In this document: one piece after another, positions 1 to 8,550 of the stretch
Numbering within the stretch: the first letter of the stretch is position 1
Layout: the number at the start of each line of letters is the position of its first letter
Notes under the pieces: model-generated
What the model saw: only the letters and a program-made list of their open reading frames with translations
Database searches by the model: none
What the model was told of the DNA's origin: nothing
Position numbers and translations under genes: made by a program
Assembly: GCF_017876775.1 (NCBI RefSeq)
Contig: NZ_JAGIOP010000001.1
Span: forward strand, 62,001 to 126,000
From: Mycolicibacterium lutetiense
Lineage (GTDB): Bacteria; Actinomycetota; Actinomycetes; Mycobacteriales; Mycobacteriaceae
Reading direction: 5' to 3'
DNA: 64,000 nucleotides

Positions 1-1813
1 CCTGCGACACTGCCACCGTCGGGGCCAGCAGTCGCAGCTCGAGGCGGTCGGCGCCCGGCGAGGCGACTGCCTGGGCCAGCAGTGCCGGATCCTCACACCG
101 CAGGAACGACGTGGCCATCCCGACGCGCAGCTGACCGTGGCGGCGGGCGACGTCGTCGATGAGATAGGTCAAGCCTTGCGGCACCGGGGTTTTCGAATGT
201 TTCTCGAACAGGGTGTGCAGCTCGCTGGCGGTGCGCCCGGCATCGAGTGCACGCCGGATGGACGCTTCGCTGATCCGGTAGACCATCGCCGCGCCCGCCG
301 ATTCGACGGTGGCCACCTCGGCCAGATGTTCGGCCAGCTCCCGCTCCAGCGGTCCGGGCACGATTACCGTGAGGTCGGCCTGTAGCAGGAAGTGGTCGAG
401 TGGTTTGGGGAGCGCCTTGGCCATCGCGGCCAGTACGTCCACGTCGGGGTCGCCGGCCAATATCCCGCGCGCCGGGGTGCTGATCGCACCGCGGCCCACC
501 ATGCCCAGGGCATGCGCTTCGGCGAGCAGGCCGCCGACCGTGGCCGGCTGCAGGCGCACCGCCCAGCGCGGCCGCCGCCAGACCATCGCGCGAGCGGCTT
601 CGGCGCTGTCGACCCCGCTGCCCGGTGCCAGGTCGGCCAACACGCTCAGCAGCAGTCTGCGGTCCAGGGGAGCTGCGGTCGAATACAGCGAATCCGACAG
701 TGCAGCAAAGGGTTTGTTGTCCGGGCCGCGGCTGCCGATCAGCGCTGGCCGGGCCGGCAGGTCCAGCCAGGTCGAGGCCAGCAGCTGCCAGCGGGTGGCA
801 GTCGGGGATTCGACGAACCGGTCTGCGGCCACCGTCGGCGCCCAGTAGGGTCCGGTCCCGTCACCCGGGTCCGGTTCGGGCATCCCGGCCGCGATCAGCC
901 CCGCGCCGGCAGCCAGTTCCAGGAGGAGCCCCAGCCGTGGTTCGTCGATACCGGTGGTCTTGGCCAGCCGTTTGACGTCACGCACCCCGAGCCCGCCGTT
1001 GCGCAACTCGGGAACCGGTGTGATGCCGAGGGTTTCGATGATCAGGTCAATCTCGCGCAGCAGATCGATGGCCGCACCGGCGGCCGCTGCGTTCACATCG
1101 GCAGGCGTTGTCGAGGACGTCTGGAGTACCGGCGCGGTCAACTCCGTCGGGCCGGGCGCCTCACCGCGCATCACCTGACCGATGATCCGGGGCAGGATCA
1201 CGGTCTCAGCGTCGATCCGCCGCAGCAGTCCGGCCTCGAGCAGTCGCGGCACCGGCCGGTCCGGCGGGGTGTCGGGGGCCGCGTCGCGGGTGCGGCCCAT
1301 GGGTGAGCCCTCCAACAGGCGGGCCAGCAGATCGTTCTGGGCGTCGTCGAGCTCCCCGAGCAGGCCGGCGATCTCGTCGGCGCTGCGGTCGGACACCTCT
1401 TCGGTGGCCTGCCCGACGAACCACGGCAGGCCGGAAGCCACCTCGGGTGCCACCCGGACCGCAGTGTCGCCCCAGACCAGGGCCCGCTCACGCAGATCGT
1501 CCAGCGCGGCCATCACGTCCCCGGCGCCGACGCGCTCGCCCAACAGTTTTCTCACCTCGGATACCGGGACGGCGTGCGTGTCGGCGTGCAGGACCAGCAG
1601 TGCGTCCAGCACAGCCAGCTTCAGGAAGTCCAGGGAATCGGTGGCAGCCTTGACCGACTGGCGTGAGGTGGCACGCGCGGCAAGCGCGGCAATCGTCCCC
1701 GGGGGTGGCTGGCTCAGGTCGGGCCGCAGTTCCAGCAGGCGGATCAGGGCCTTGTCATCGAGGTCGGACAGCCAGGCACCCAGCGGGAACCCGGGAGTCT
1801 GTGCAGCGGTCAT
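1..1813 (-). CDS. Helicase-associated domain protein (Rv0862c-like), 5' part
   Basis: The minus-strand frame is open from an ATG at 1813 to the left edge of the window, giving about 604 N-terminal residues; the C-terminus lies outside. It begins MTAAQTPGFPLGAWLSDLDD. It resembles the long actinobacterial proteins with a helicase C-terminal-like domain (Rv0862c, about 750 residues), whose biochemical role is not established. The visible part is Leu/Ala-rich, mostly helical, with winged-helix-like segments; no Walker motif was seen. It is divergent from the small gene at 1872 and the moaC operon. Gene order supports orthology with Rv0862c. Function beyond a possible nucleic-acid link is not inferred. 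Confidence 0.85.
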   Translation of the reverse strand, partial: MTAAQTPGFPLGAWLSDLDDKALIRLLELRPDLSQPPPGTIAALAARATSRQSVKAATDSLDFLKLAVLDALLVLHADTHAVPVSEVRKLLGERVGAGDVMAALDDLRERALVWGDTAVRVAPEVASGLPWFVGQATEEVSDRSADEIAGLLGELDDAQNDLLARLLEGSPMGRTRDAAPDTPPDRPVPRLLEAGLLRRIDAETVILPRIIGQVMRGEAPGPTELTAPVLQTSSTTPADVNAAAAGAAIDLLREIDLIIETLGITPVPELRNGGLGVRDVKRLAKTTGIDEPRLGLLLELAAGAGLIAAGMPEPDPGDGTGPYWAPTVAADRFVESPTATRWQLLASTWLDLPARPALIGSRGPDNKPFAALSDSLYSTAAPLDRRLLLSVLADLAPGSGVDSAEAARAMVWRRPRWAVRLQPATVGGLLAEAHALGMVGRGAISTPARGILAGDPDVDVLAAMAKALPKPLDHFLLQADLTVIVPGPLERELAEHLAEVATVESAGAAMVYRISEASIRRALDAGRTASELHTLFEKHSKTPVPQGLTYLIDDVARRHGQLRVGMATSFLRCEDPALLAQAVASPGADRLELRLLAPTVAVSQ

Positions 1814-1871
1814 ATCCTGACCAGGGTAAAGCAGCCCGCCGGTCTCGCCACCGGATGAGGAGCCTGCCACA

Positions 1872-2069
1872 ATGTGGGGCGTGGCTGACAACAAGAAGAA
1901 CCATTACGTCGACAACGGCTGGCCCGTGCTCTCCGACGGCGATGATCACGCCGTCAGTGAGCTTGCCACCGACCGCACCGGCGCACTGTCCCCGTTCGGC
2001 GACCTGACCTTTCCGTTGCCGGCGGAAGACCTGCCATTCATCCAGTCGGCCACCGTCGTCAACAGGTAA
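1872..2069 (+). CDS. Small conserved mycobacterial protein (Rv0863-like)
   Basis: A 65-residue acidic protein with no signal peptide or membrane segment, ending two bases before the moaC start. The ATG at 1872 is preceded by GAGGAG (1857-1862) at good spacing. A GTG at 1881 is an alternative start but lies too far from that site. Rv0863 holds the same place in M. tuberculosis, directly before moaC2. No domain is recognised. It is probably translated with the molybdopterin genes as the first gene of a four-gene operon; its function is unknown. Confidence 0.7.
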   Translation: MWGVADNKKNHYVDNGWPVLSDGDDHAVSELATDRTGALSPFGDLTFPLPAEDLPFIQSATVVNR

Positions 2070-2071
2070 CA

Positions 2072-2545
2072 GTGGGACTGTCGCACCTCGACGAGTCCGG
2101 CGCGGCACACATGGTCGACGTCTCGGCCAAGGCCGTGACCAAGCGCACCGCGGTGGCCGTGGGCACGTTGCACACCAGGCCGGATGTGGTGGCCCTCATC
2201 GCCTCGGGTGGCCTGCCCAAAGGTGATGCGCTGGCCACTGCACGGATCGCCGGAATCCAGGCGGCCAAGCGGACTCCCGAGCTGATTCCGCTGTGCCATC
2301 AGTTGGCGCTGACCGGCGTCGACGTGGCCTTCGACGCCCGTGACGCCGAGGTCGCCGTCACTGCCACCGTGCGCAGCACCGACCGCACGGGGGTCGAGAT
2401 GGAGGCCCTGACCGCGGTGAGCGTCGCCGCGCTGACGCTGTACGACATGATCAAGGCCGTCGACCCCGCCGCGCGCATCGACGACATCAAAGTGGTGCGC
2501 AAAGAAGGCGGTAAAACGGGATTGTGGGAAAGAACTACTCAGTGA
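2072..2545 (+). CDS. moaC: Cyclic pyranopterin monophosphate synthase
   Basis: MoaC converts the MoaA product, 3',8-cyclo-GTP, into cyclic pyranopterin monophosphate in molybdenum cofactor synthesis; it is cytosolic and forms a hexamer. The 157-residue length is normal. The conserved core is present: the IPLCHQL segment (His76) and the [11 protein letters not shown] segment, in which Asp125 and Lys128 correspond to the catalytic Asp/Lys pair of E. coli MoaC. Translation starts at a GTG at 2072, two bases after the preceding stop. The stop overlaps the mog start in a GTGA tetranucleotide, indicating translational coupling. Confidence 0.95.
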   Translation: MGLSHLDESGAAHMVDVSAKAVTKRTAVAVGTLHTRPDVVALIASGGLPKGDALATARIAGIQAAKRTPELIPLCHQLALTGVDVAFDARDAEVAVTATVRSTDRTGVEMEALTAVSVAALTLYDMIKAVDPAARIDDIKVVRKEGGKTGLWERTTQ

Positions 2546-3018
2546 CGCGTTCGGCGCGGGTCATCATCGCCTCCACCCGTGCCGCTGCAGGGGTGTACGA
2601 CGACCGGACCGGCCCGCTCATCGTCGGCTGGCTCTCCGATCGGGGATATGACGTCACCGAGCAGATGGTGGTCGCCGACGGACATGCCGTCGGCGATGCC
2701 CTGCGAGCCGCCCTGGCTGAGCGCGTCGACCTGATCATCACGTCCGGTGGCACCGGTATCTCGCCCACTGACGCGACACCGGAATCCACCTCGGCGGTAC
2801 TCGACTATCAGATACCCGGCCTGGCCGATGCCATCCGGCGGGCCGGCGCACACAAGGTGCCCACCGCGGTGTTGTCCCGCGGCGTCTGCGGCGTCGCCGG
2901 ACGCACCCTGATCGTCAACCTGCCCGGGTCGCCGGGCGGGGTCAAGGACGGGCTGGGCGTACTGGCCGGCGTCCTGGAGCATGCATTGGACCAGCTGGGC
3001 GGAAAGGATCACCGATGA
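2542..3018 (+). CDS. mog: Molybdopterin adenylyltransferase-type protein (Mog/MoaB)
   Basis: A 158-residue MogA/MoaB-fold protein. This family activates molybdopterin by adenylylation before molybdate insertion. The diagnostic segments [15 protein letters not shown] and NLPGSPGG, which form the molybdopterin-binding loops, are both present. The GTG at 2542, overlapping the moaC stop by four bases, is preferred. An upstream in-frame GTG at 2524 would add six residues lying inside moaC. It is the third gene of the moaC-mog-moaE operon, as in Rv0864-Rv0866. Confidence 0.93.
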   Translation: MTRSARVIIASTRAAAGVYDDRTGPLIVGWLSDRGYDVTEQMVVADGHAVGDALRAALAERVDLIITSGGTGISPTDATPESTSAVLDYQIPGLADAIRRAGAHKVPTAVLSRGVCGVAGRTLIVNLPGSPGGVKDGLGVLAGVLEHALDQLGGKDHR

Positions 3019-3049
3019 GCGCCTGTGCGAAGAGGAGAAGGACCTGCCG

Positions 3050-3478
3050 GTGAGCGCATCTGTCATACGCGTCGATCTGACCGACACCCCGATCTCGCTG
3101 ACCGAATACGAGGCGCTGGTGGCCCATGAGGCAGCCGGAGCCGTCGTTGGGTTCTCCGGGGTGGTGCGTGATCACGACGGTGGCCGTTCGGTCATTCGGC
3201 TGGACTACTCCGCGCACCCCCACGCGCTACAGACGTTGGAAGAAGTTGCCGCCGAAGTCGCCGCACAGGCCACCGGGGTACGTGCGATCGCGGTCAGCCA
3301 CCGCATCGGCACCCTGCACATAGGAGACGCCGCCCTGGTGGCCGCTGTGGCAGCGGACCATCGCAAGGCGGCGTTCGAAACCTGTGCCCGCCTCGTCGAC
3401 AGCGTCAAAGAGCGGCTACCGGTGTGGAAGCACCAGTATTTCTCCGACGGTACCGACGAGTGGGTCGGTTCGGCCTGA
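3050..3478 (+). CDS. moaE: Molybdopterin synthase catalytic subunit
   Basis: MoaE transfers sulfur from the MoaD thiocarboxylate to cyclic pyranopterin monophosphate, yielding molybdopterin. The 142-residue protein carries [14 protein letters not shown], with Lys120 and Lys127 matching the two catalytic lysines of E. coli MoaE (119 and 126), plus the conserved VVRDHDGG segment. The GTG at 3050 is chosen because a strong GAGGAGAAGGA ribosome-binding site sits at 3032-3042. An ATG at 3015 overlapping the mog stop is out of frame. The partner MoaD is encoded nearby on the other strand. moaE ends three bases from the convergent rpfA stop, so there is no room for a separate terminator. Confidence 0.95.
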   Translation: MSASVIRVDLTDTPISLTEYEALVAHEAAGAVVGFSGVVRDHDGGRSVIRLDYSAHPHALQTLEEVAAEVAAQATGVRAIAVSHRIGTLHIGDAALVAAVAADHRKAAFETCARLVDSVKERLPVWKHQYFSDGTDEWVGSA

Positions 3479-3481
3479 AAA

Positions 3482-4438
<957 letters not shown>

Positions 4439-4679
4439 TTAACCCCTGCCCGATGGATGGAGCTCGGCGCGTCGGTTCGGGGTGGGCCAACCGATTAGGG
4501 TCGGTTGACTTGGAAATGAACGTTAACTGCTGCCGGCTATCCCGTCACGTTTAGCGGCCTCGGGCGTTTTGGCTCGGAGCAAACTCTAAAAGTTGTTTAA
4601 AGGTGCAGGTTATTTTGGCGTTGTCGCAGGTGGGCGAAGGGCTCCACCGCGCCGTAGCCAGCTCGTGACCATTTCGTTA

Positions 4680-4695
4680 TGTGATGCAAATCACG
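4680..4695. promoter_or_regulatory. CRP-like operator upstream of rpfA
   Basis: The palindrome TGTGATGCAAATCACG has TGTGA and TCACG half-sites separated by six bases, close to the mycobacterial CRP (Rv3676) consensus. It abuts the moaD stop and lies about 425 bases upstream of the rpfA start, leaving room for a promoter and the long riboswitch leader. M. tuberculosis rpfA is a known direct target of Rv3676, which supports the assignment. The stretch between this site and the riboswitch (about 4431-4679) is non-coding and should hold the rpfA promoter; no clear -10/-35 pair was chosen. Confidence 0.7.
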
Positions 4696-4959
4696 TTATC
4701 CTCCGGCGAAGGGGGGTAACACATCGATGGTCTGAGGCGTTGACACCGGCTTGTTCAGATCGCGGACGGCCACTCCGTCGCACAGGTATGAGCAGCGCTT
4801 TAGGACGTGCGCGAGGTCTGAGCCGCGGCCGCTGAGTTGCTCGACGAGCGACGCGATCGTCGCATCTTCTGCCAAATCTAACGTTTCCGTATCAACTCCG
4901 GCAGCCGCGGCCGCAGCAGCGAAATAGCGGACCGTCACGGCCACGGTGTGCCCTGTCAT
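4696..4959 (-). CDS. moaD: Molybdopterin synthase sulfur carrier subunit
   Basis: An 87-residue ubiquitin-fold protein ending in the Phe-Ala-Gly-Gly tail that is adenylylated and thiocarboxylated. It carries the sulfur that MoaE uses to form molybdopterin. It begins MTGHTVAVTVRYFAAAAAAA, typical of mycobacterial MoaD2. The ATG at 4959 directly abuts the moaA stop (TAG at 4960-4962), so moaA and moaD should be translated from one message. The partner moaE lies about 1.2 kb away on the opposite strand, as in M. tuberculosis (Rv0868c). Confidence 0.93.
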   Translation of the reverse strand: MTGHTVAVTVRYFAAAAAAAGVDTETLDLAEDATIASLVEQLSGRGSDLAHVLKRCSYLCDGVAVRDLNKPVSTPQTIDVLPPFAGG

Positions 4960-6036
4960 CTAGCCGCCGATCGCGCTCATGGGCCGCGCGGGCTGCACGA
5001 AATCCGGGTTGTTGATGCCGTGCCCCGCGGGCTTGCCCCACATCGCGGTCCGCCAGGCTGCCTCGATGGCGGCGTCGTCGGCGCCGCCGCGCAGAAGCGC
5101 ACGCAGGTCACTCTCCTCGGTGGAGAACAGGCAGCTGCGGATCTGGCCGTCGGCGGTCAACCTGGTGCGGTCACAGGCGGAACAGAAGGCGTGTGACACC
5201 GAGGCGATCACCCCGACGGTGCCCGCGGGATGCTCGGCGCTCTCGGCGACCTGCCACAGCTCGGCCGGGGCCGAGCCGCGCGGCTGCGGATCGGGCCGCA
5301 GATCGAAATGCTTCTGCAGCGTGGCAAGGATGGTGTCCGCGTCGATCACCCTGCCGCGCTGCCAGGTATGTCCGGCGTCCAGGGGCATCTGTTCGATGAT
5401 CCGCAGCTGGTATCCGTGGTCCAGGCAGTAGGCAACAAGGTTCACCGCGTCGTCGAGACCCGATACCGGGTCCAGTACGGCGTTGACCTTCACCGGCGCC
5501 AGCCCGGCCGCCTTGGCGGCCGCCAGACCGCCGAGCACGTCGCCCAGTCGGTCTCGACGCGTGATCCGGGCGAAGTGGGCGGCGTCGACGCTGTCGAGCG
5601 ACACGTTGATCCGGTCCAACCCGGCCGCTTTGAGAGCCGCCGCCCGGCGGTCCAGCCCGATGCCGTTGGTGGTCAGCGTGATCTCCGGGCGGGGGCGCAG
5701 TGCTGCCACGGCGGCGACCACATCTTCCAGATGGCGGGTGACCAACGGTTCGCCTCCGGTGAACCGCACGCTGGTGATGCCGAGGCGGGTTACGGCGATG
5801 CGCAACAGCCGGTCCAGTTCGGGGGTGCTCAGCAGCGCCTCGCCGGGCAACCAGTCCAGGCCTTCGGCGGGCATGCAATAGGTACAGCGCAGATTGCACT
5901 TGTCGGTCAGCGAGACCCGCAGATCGGTGGCCACCCGGCCGTAGGTGTCCACCAGCGGGCCGCTGGCCGGGGCCGGCCCGGCGGCCGGGTGACTGGACCC
6001 GCCCACCGCGGGCAGGCCGAGTGAGGTCAGCGTCAT
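4960..6036 (-). CDS. moaA: GTP 3',8-cyclase (radical SAM)
   Basis: MoaA opens molybdenum cofactor synthesis by converting GTP to 3',8-cyclo-GTP with two [4Fe-4S] clusters. The 358-residue protein has the radical-SAM motif CNLRCTYC (Cys47, 51, 54), FTGGEPL for SAM binding, the substrate-cluster cysteines CSACDRTRLTADGQIRSC in the C-terminal third, and the required C-terminal Gly-Gly. The start at 6036 overlaps the yccF stop in an ATGA tetranucleotide. A much longer open frame to 6600 is rejected because it would cross yccF. Confidence 0.95.
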   Translation of the reverse strand: MTLTSLGLPAVGGSSHPAAGPAPASGPLVDTYGRVATDLRVSLTDKCNLRCTYCMPAEGLDWLPGEALLSTPELDRLLRIAVTRLGITSVRFTGGEPLVTRHLEDVVAAVAALRPRPEITLTTNGIGLDRRAAALKAAGLDRINVSLDSVDAAHFARITRRDRLGDVLGGLAAAKAAGLAPVKVNAVLDPVSGLDDAVNLVAYCLDHGYQLRIIEQMPLDAGHTWQRGRVIDADTILATLQKHFDLRPDPQPRGSAPAELWQVAESAEHPAGTVGVIASVSHAFCSACDRTRLTADGQIRSCLFSTEESDLRALLRGGADDAAIEAAWRTAMWGKPAGHGINNPDFVQPARPMSAIGG

Positions 6037-6425
6037 GCCGGCACCTTCACCGAGTCGACCGGGACGATTTCCTTGCCCAACGGGACCAGCGAGACCGGGA
6101 TCATCTTGAGATCGGCCAGCGCCAACGGGATTCCGATGATGGTGACGGCCATGGCCACCGCGCTGACCAAATGTCCCAGTGCCAGCCACCAGCCGAACAG
6201 GACGATCCAGATGATGTTGCCGACGAGGGCGCCGGGCCGGGTTCCCGGCTTGTCCACGATCGTGCGGCCGAATGGCCACAGGGCGTAGGACGCGATACGC
6301 AACGAGGCGAACCCGAACGGAATGGTGATGATCAGGACGAAGCAGATCAGTGCGGCCAGCAGATATCCCAGCGCCAGCCACAGGCCGCCGAAGATCAACC
6401 AGATGATGTTCAGTATCACTCGCAT
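6033..6425 (-). CDS. YccF-family inner membrane protein
   Basis: A 130-residue integral membrane protein with two copies of the YccF (DUF307) module. Each copy has a hydrophobic hairpin around NIIWLIFGGLWLALGY and NIIWIVLFGWWLALGHL, followed by an IPFG or IPLA turn. The duplicated Asn-Ile-Ile-Trp-Ile start is diagnostic. The biochemical role is unknown. It overlaps moaA by four bases and is the first gene of the moaA-moaD transcript, matching Rv0870c. It is divergent from cspB. Confidence 0.88.
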   Translation of the reverse strand: MRVILNIIWLIFGGLWLALGYLLAALICFVLIITIPFGFASLRIASYALWPFGRTIVDKPGTRPGALVGNIIWIVLFGWWLALGHLVSAVAMAVTIIGIPLALADLKMIPVSLVPLGKEIVPVDSVKVPA

Positions 6426-6501
6426 TACCGGCGCAACTCTCTCCCAGAGGTGGTTGCAAGCCTACCGAGTAATAGGGGTGAAGCACCCGGCCAGGTCCGA
6501 G

Positions 6502-6541
6502 TAAGATCGCTCCATCGCGTCCCGGCGCTAACGGGACGCGA
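6502..6541 (+). promoter_or_regulatory. Candidate cspB promoter and 5' leader hairpin
   Basis: A TAAGAT -10-like hexamer at 6502-6507 is followed by a perfect 9-bp inverted repeat, TCGCGTCCC (6515-6523) with GGGACGCGA (6533-6541). Transcription starting about seven bases after the hexamer would put the hairpin at the 5' end of the cspB message. No convincing -35 is visible. The hairpin could stabilise the message or act in cold-shock control; it could also be a terminator for an unseen short transcript. Confidence 0.4.
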
Positions 6542-6586
6542 CCTTTATGTGTGTAGTAGTTCTGACAAGACGAGCGGGTGAGTGCA

Positions 6587-6997
6587 GTGCCGACCGGCAA
6601 GGTGAAGTGGTACGACGCCGAAAAGGGCTTCGGCTTTGTGTCCCAGGAGGATGGCGAGGACGTCTATGTGCGTTCCTCGGCGTTGCCCGCGGGCGTCGAG
6701 GGCCTCAAGGCCGGTCAACGTGTGGAGTTCGGCGTGGCTGCCGGCCGTCGTGGCCCGCAGGCGTTGAGCGTCAAGCTCATCGATCCGCCGCCGAGCCTGA
6801 GCCGGTCCCGGCGCGAGGCGGAGCGTCCCGAGCACAAGCACACTCCCGATGAGCTGCACGGCATGGTTTCGGACATGATCACGCTGCTCGAGGACATTGT
6901 GCAGCCCGATCTGCGCAAGGGTCGCTACCCCGACCGCAAGGTCGCGCGCCGGGTGTCCGAGGTCGTCAAGGCTGTCGCGCAGGAGCTCGACGCCTAG
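6587..6997 (+). CDS. cspB: Cold-shock domain protein CspB
   Basis: A 136-residue single-strand nucleic-acid-binding protein. An N-terminal cold-shock domain (about 1-65) has [17 protein letters not shown], containing RNP1 (KGFGFV), and an RNP2-like segment [10 protein letters not shown] mycobacterial C-terminal extension follows (about 80-136, with [19 protein letters not shown] and [15 protein letters not shown]). The GTG at 6587 puts PTGKVKWYD at the N-terminus as in Rv0871. A GTG at 6578 would add three residues and cannot be excluded. The non-canonical Tyr-Val-Arg in RNP2 may change nucleic-acid preference. Confidence 0.92.
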   Translation: MPTGKVKWYDAEKGFGFVSQEDGEDVYVRSSALPAGVEGLKAGQRVEFGVAAGRRGPQALSVKLIDPPPSLSRSRREAERPEHKHTPDELHGMVSDMITLLEDIVQPDLRKGRYPDRKVARRVSEVVKAVAQELDA

Positions 6998-7029
6998 TAC
7001 GGGCTTGTGCGACGGGGGACACTGAGGCG

Positions 7030-8052
7030 ATGGCCCAGGGTTCCTACGTCGCAGGCACGTCGACGTCCGGTGAGTTCAACCGCGACACCAACTACATCAC
7101 CACCCGCATTACGCGCGATGGCGCTGACGGCTATCCCGTCGAGGCCGGCCGGTACCGGCTGATCGTGGCGCGGGCCTGCCCGTGGGCCAACCGCACCATC
7201 ATCGTGCGACGCCTGCTGGGCCTGGAAGGTGCTCTGTCGATTGGCTTCTGTGGCCCGACGCATGATGCACGCAGCTGGACGTTCGACCTCGATCCGGGCG
7301 GGCTCGACCCGGTGTTGAAGATCCCGCGGTTGCAGGACGCGTATTTCAAGCGCGACCCGAACTACCCGAAGGGCATCACCGTGCCCGCCATCGTCGAGGT
7401 GGCCACGGGTGCGGTGGTGACCAACGACTTCGCCCAGATGACACTGGACTTCTCCACCGAATGGACCGCGTATCAGCGCGACGGCGCCCCGCAGCTGTAT
7501 CCGGAGCCGTTGCGCGGGGAGATCGACTCGGTGGCCAGGCGCGTCTACACCGAGGTCAACAACGGTGTGTATCGCTGTGGATTCGCCGGCTCACAGCAGG
7601 CCTACGAGGCCGCCTACGATCGGTTGTTCGTGGCGCTGGACTGGTTGAGCGACCGGCTGAGCACCCAGCGTTTTCTGGTGGGCGACACCATCACTGAGGC
7701 CGACGTCCGGTTGTTCACCACGCTTGCCCGGTTCGACCCGGTCTATCACGGCCATTTCAAGTGCAACCGGTCCAAGCTCACCGAGATGGATGTGCTCTGG
7801 GCGTACGCCCGGGATCTGTTCCAGACACCGGGCTTCGGCGACACCGTCGACTTCGTCCAGATCAAGGCGCACTACTACATCGTGCATTCGGACATCAATC
7901 CGACGCAGATCGTGCCCAAGGGTCCGGACCTGGCCGACTGGCTGACCCCGCATGGTCGGGAAGCCCTGGGCGGCAGGCCTTTCGGCGACGGCACTCCGCC
8001 CGGCCCGACGGCGCAGGGTGAGCGGGTACCGGCCGGTCACTCAGCGGGTTAG
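7030..8052 (+). CDS. Glutathionyl-hydroquinone reductase-type transferase
   Basis: A 340-residue Xi-class GST-like protein (YqjG/ECM4 family). The N-terminal thioredoxin-fold domain has Cys50 in ACPWAN, the catalytic Cys-Pro-Trp signature. The C-terminal helical domain has the family segments TEVNNGVYRCGFA and FDPVYHGHFKCN. These enzymes reductively remove a thiol adduct from hydroquinones. Mycobacteria use mycothiol, so the physiological thiol is probably not glutathione (inference). The 3' end overlaps the convergent DUF2771 gene by 12 bases. Confidence 0.88.
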   Translation: MAQGSYVAGTSTSGEFNRDTNYITTRITRDGADGYPVEAGRYRLIVARACPWANRTIIVRRLLGLEGALSIGFCGPTHDARSWTFDLDPGGLDPVLKIPRLQDAYFKRDPNYPKGITVPAIVEVATGAVVTNDFAQMTLDFSTEWTAYQRDGAPQLYPEPLRGEIDSVARRVYTEVNNGVYRCGFAGSQQAYEAAYDRLFVALDWLSDRLSTQRFLVGDTITEADVRLFTTLARFDPVYHGHFKCNRSKLTEMDVLWAYARDLFQTPGFGDTVDFVQIKAHYYIVHSDINPTQIVPKGPDLADWLTPHGREALGGRPFGDGTPPGPTAQGERVPAGHSAG

Positions 8053-8550
8053 CGCGGGCTTGTCCGGCCAGACGGTGCTGATCGACCATTCGGCGTGGGG
8101 CAGCGCGAACTCCTGGCCGTCCTGGTCCTGGACCAGGGTCAGCAGCTGTACGGCCAGGCCGGTGAGCCGGCCCCGGTCGGGATCGACCGTGGGGATGGTG
8201 ACGGCGAGCGTGGCTTTGGGCGGGAAGTACGTCACCGTCGTGTCGATGGGGTTCTCGTACACCCGCAGCAGCCGCCAGGGTGCGCGGGATACCGCGCTGG
8301 GCACCGAGAGCTGCACCGGACTGTTCTCGGTGACGGCCAACTCGCCCGCGTCACGCGGTTCCTTGCAGTCGTCGAGGTTGAGCACCTCGCAGTACTGGAA
8401 CGGGCCGACCCGCACCGAGTGTCCGTGGGAGTACGCGCTGATCTCGGGCAGTCGATCGCCGCGCGCACTGTGCAGGCGCCAGACCCCGACCGAGGTGCCG
8501 GCGATGGCCAGCACGATCACGGCAGCCAGGACTGCCAGGGTGCGCTTCAT
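8041..8550 (-). CDS. DUF2771 exported or membrane-anchored protein
   Basis: A 169-residue protein with one N-terminal hydrophobic helix (MKRTLAVLAAVIVLAIAG) and an extracytoplasmic domain containing two cysteines (YCEVLNLDDC) that could form a disulfide. It matches the actinobacterial DUF2771 family (Rv0875c), whose role is unknown. The ATG at 8550 overlaps the stop of the upstream MFS gene in an ATGA tetranucleotide. An upstream start adding MGVP is less likely. Coupling with the transporter is conserved in mycobacteria and suggests a shared process. Confidence 0.85.
   Translation of the reverse strand: MKRTLAVLAAVIVLAIAGTSVGVWRLHSARGDRLPEISAYSHGHSVRVGPFQYCEVLNLDDCKEPRDAGELAVTENSPVQLSVPSAVSRAPWRLLRVYENPIDTTVTYFPPKATLAVTIPTVDPDRGRLTGLAVQLLTLVQDQDGQEFALPHAEWSISTVWPDKPALTR

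Noticed and set aside
6037-6600. Long N-terminal extension of moaA
   Set aside because: It runs antisense to nothing but through yccF in another frame; yccF has clear family motifs and overlaps the true moaA start.
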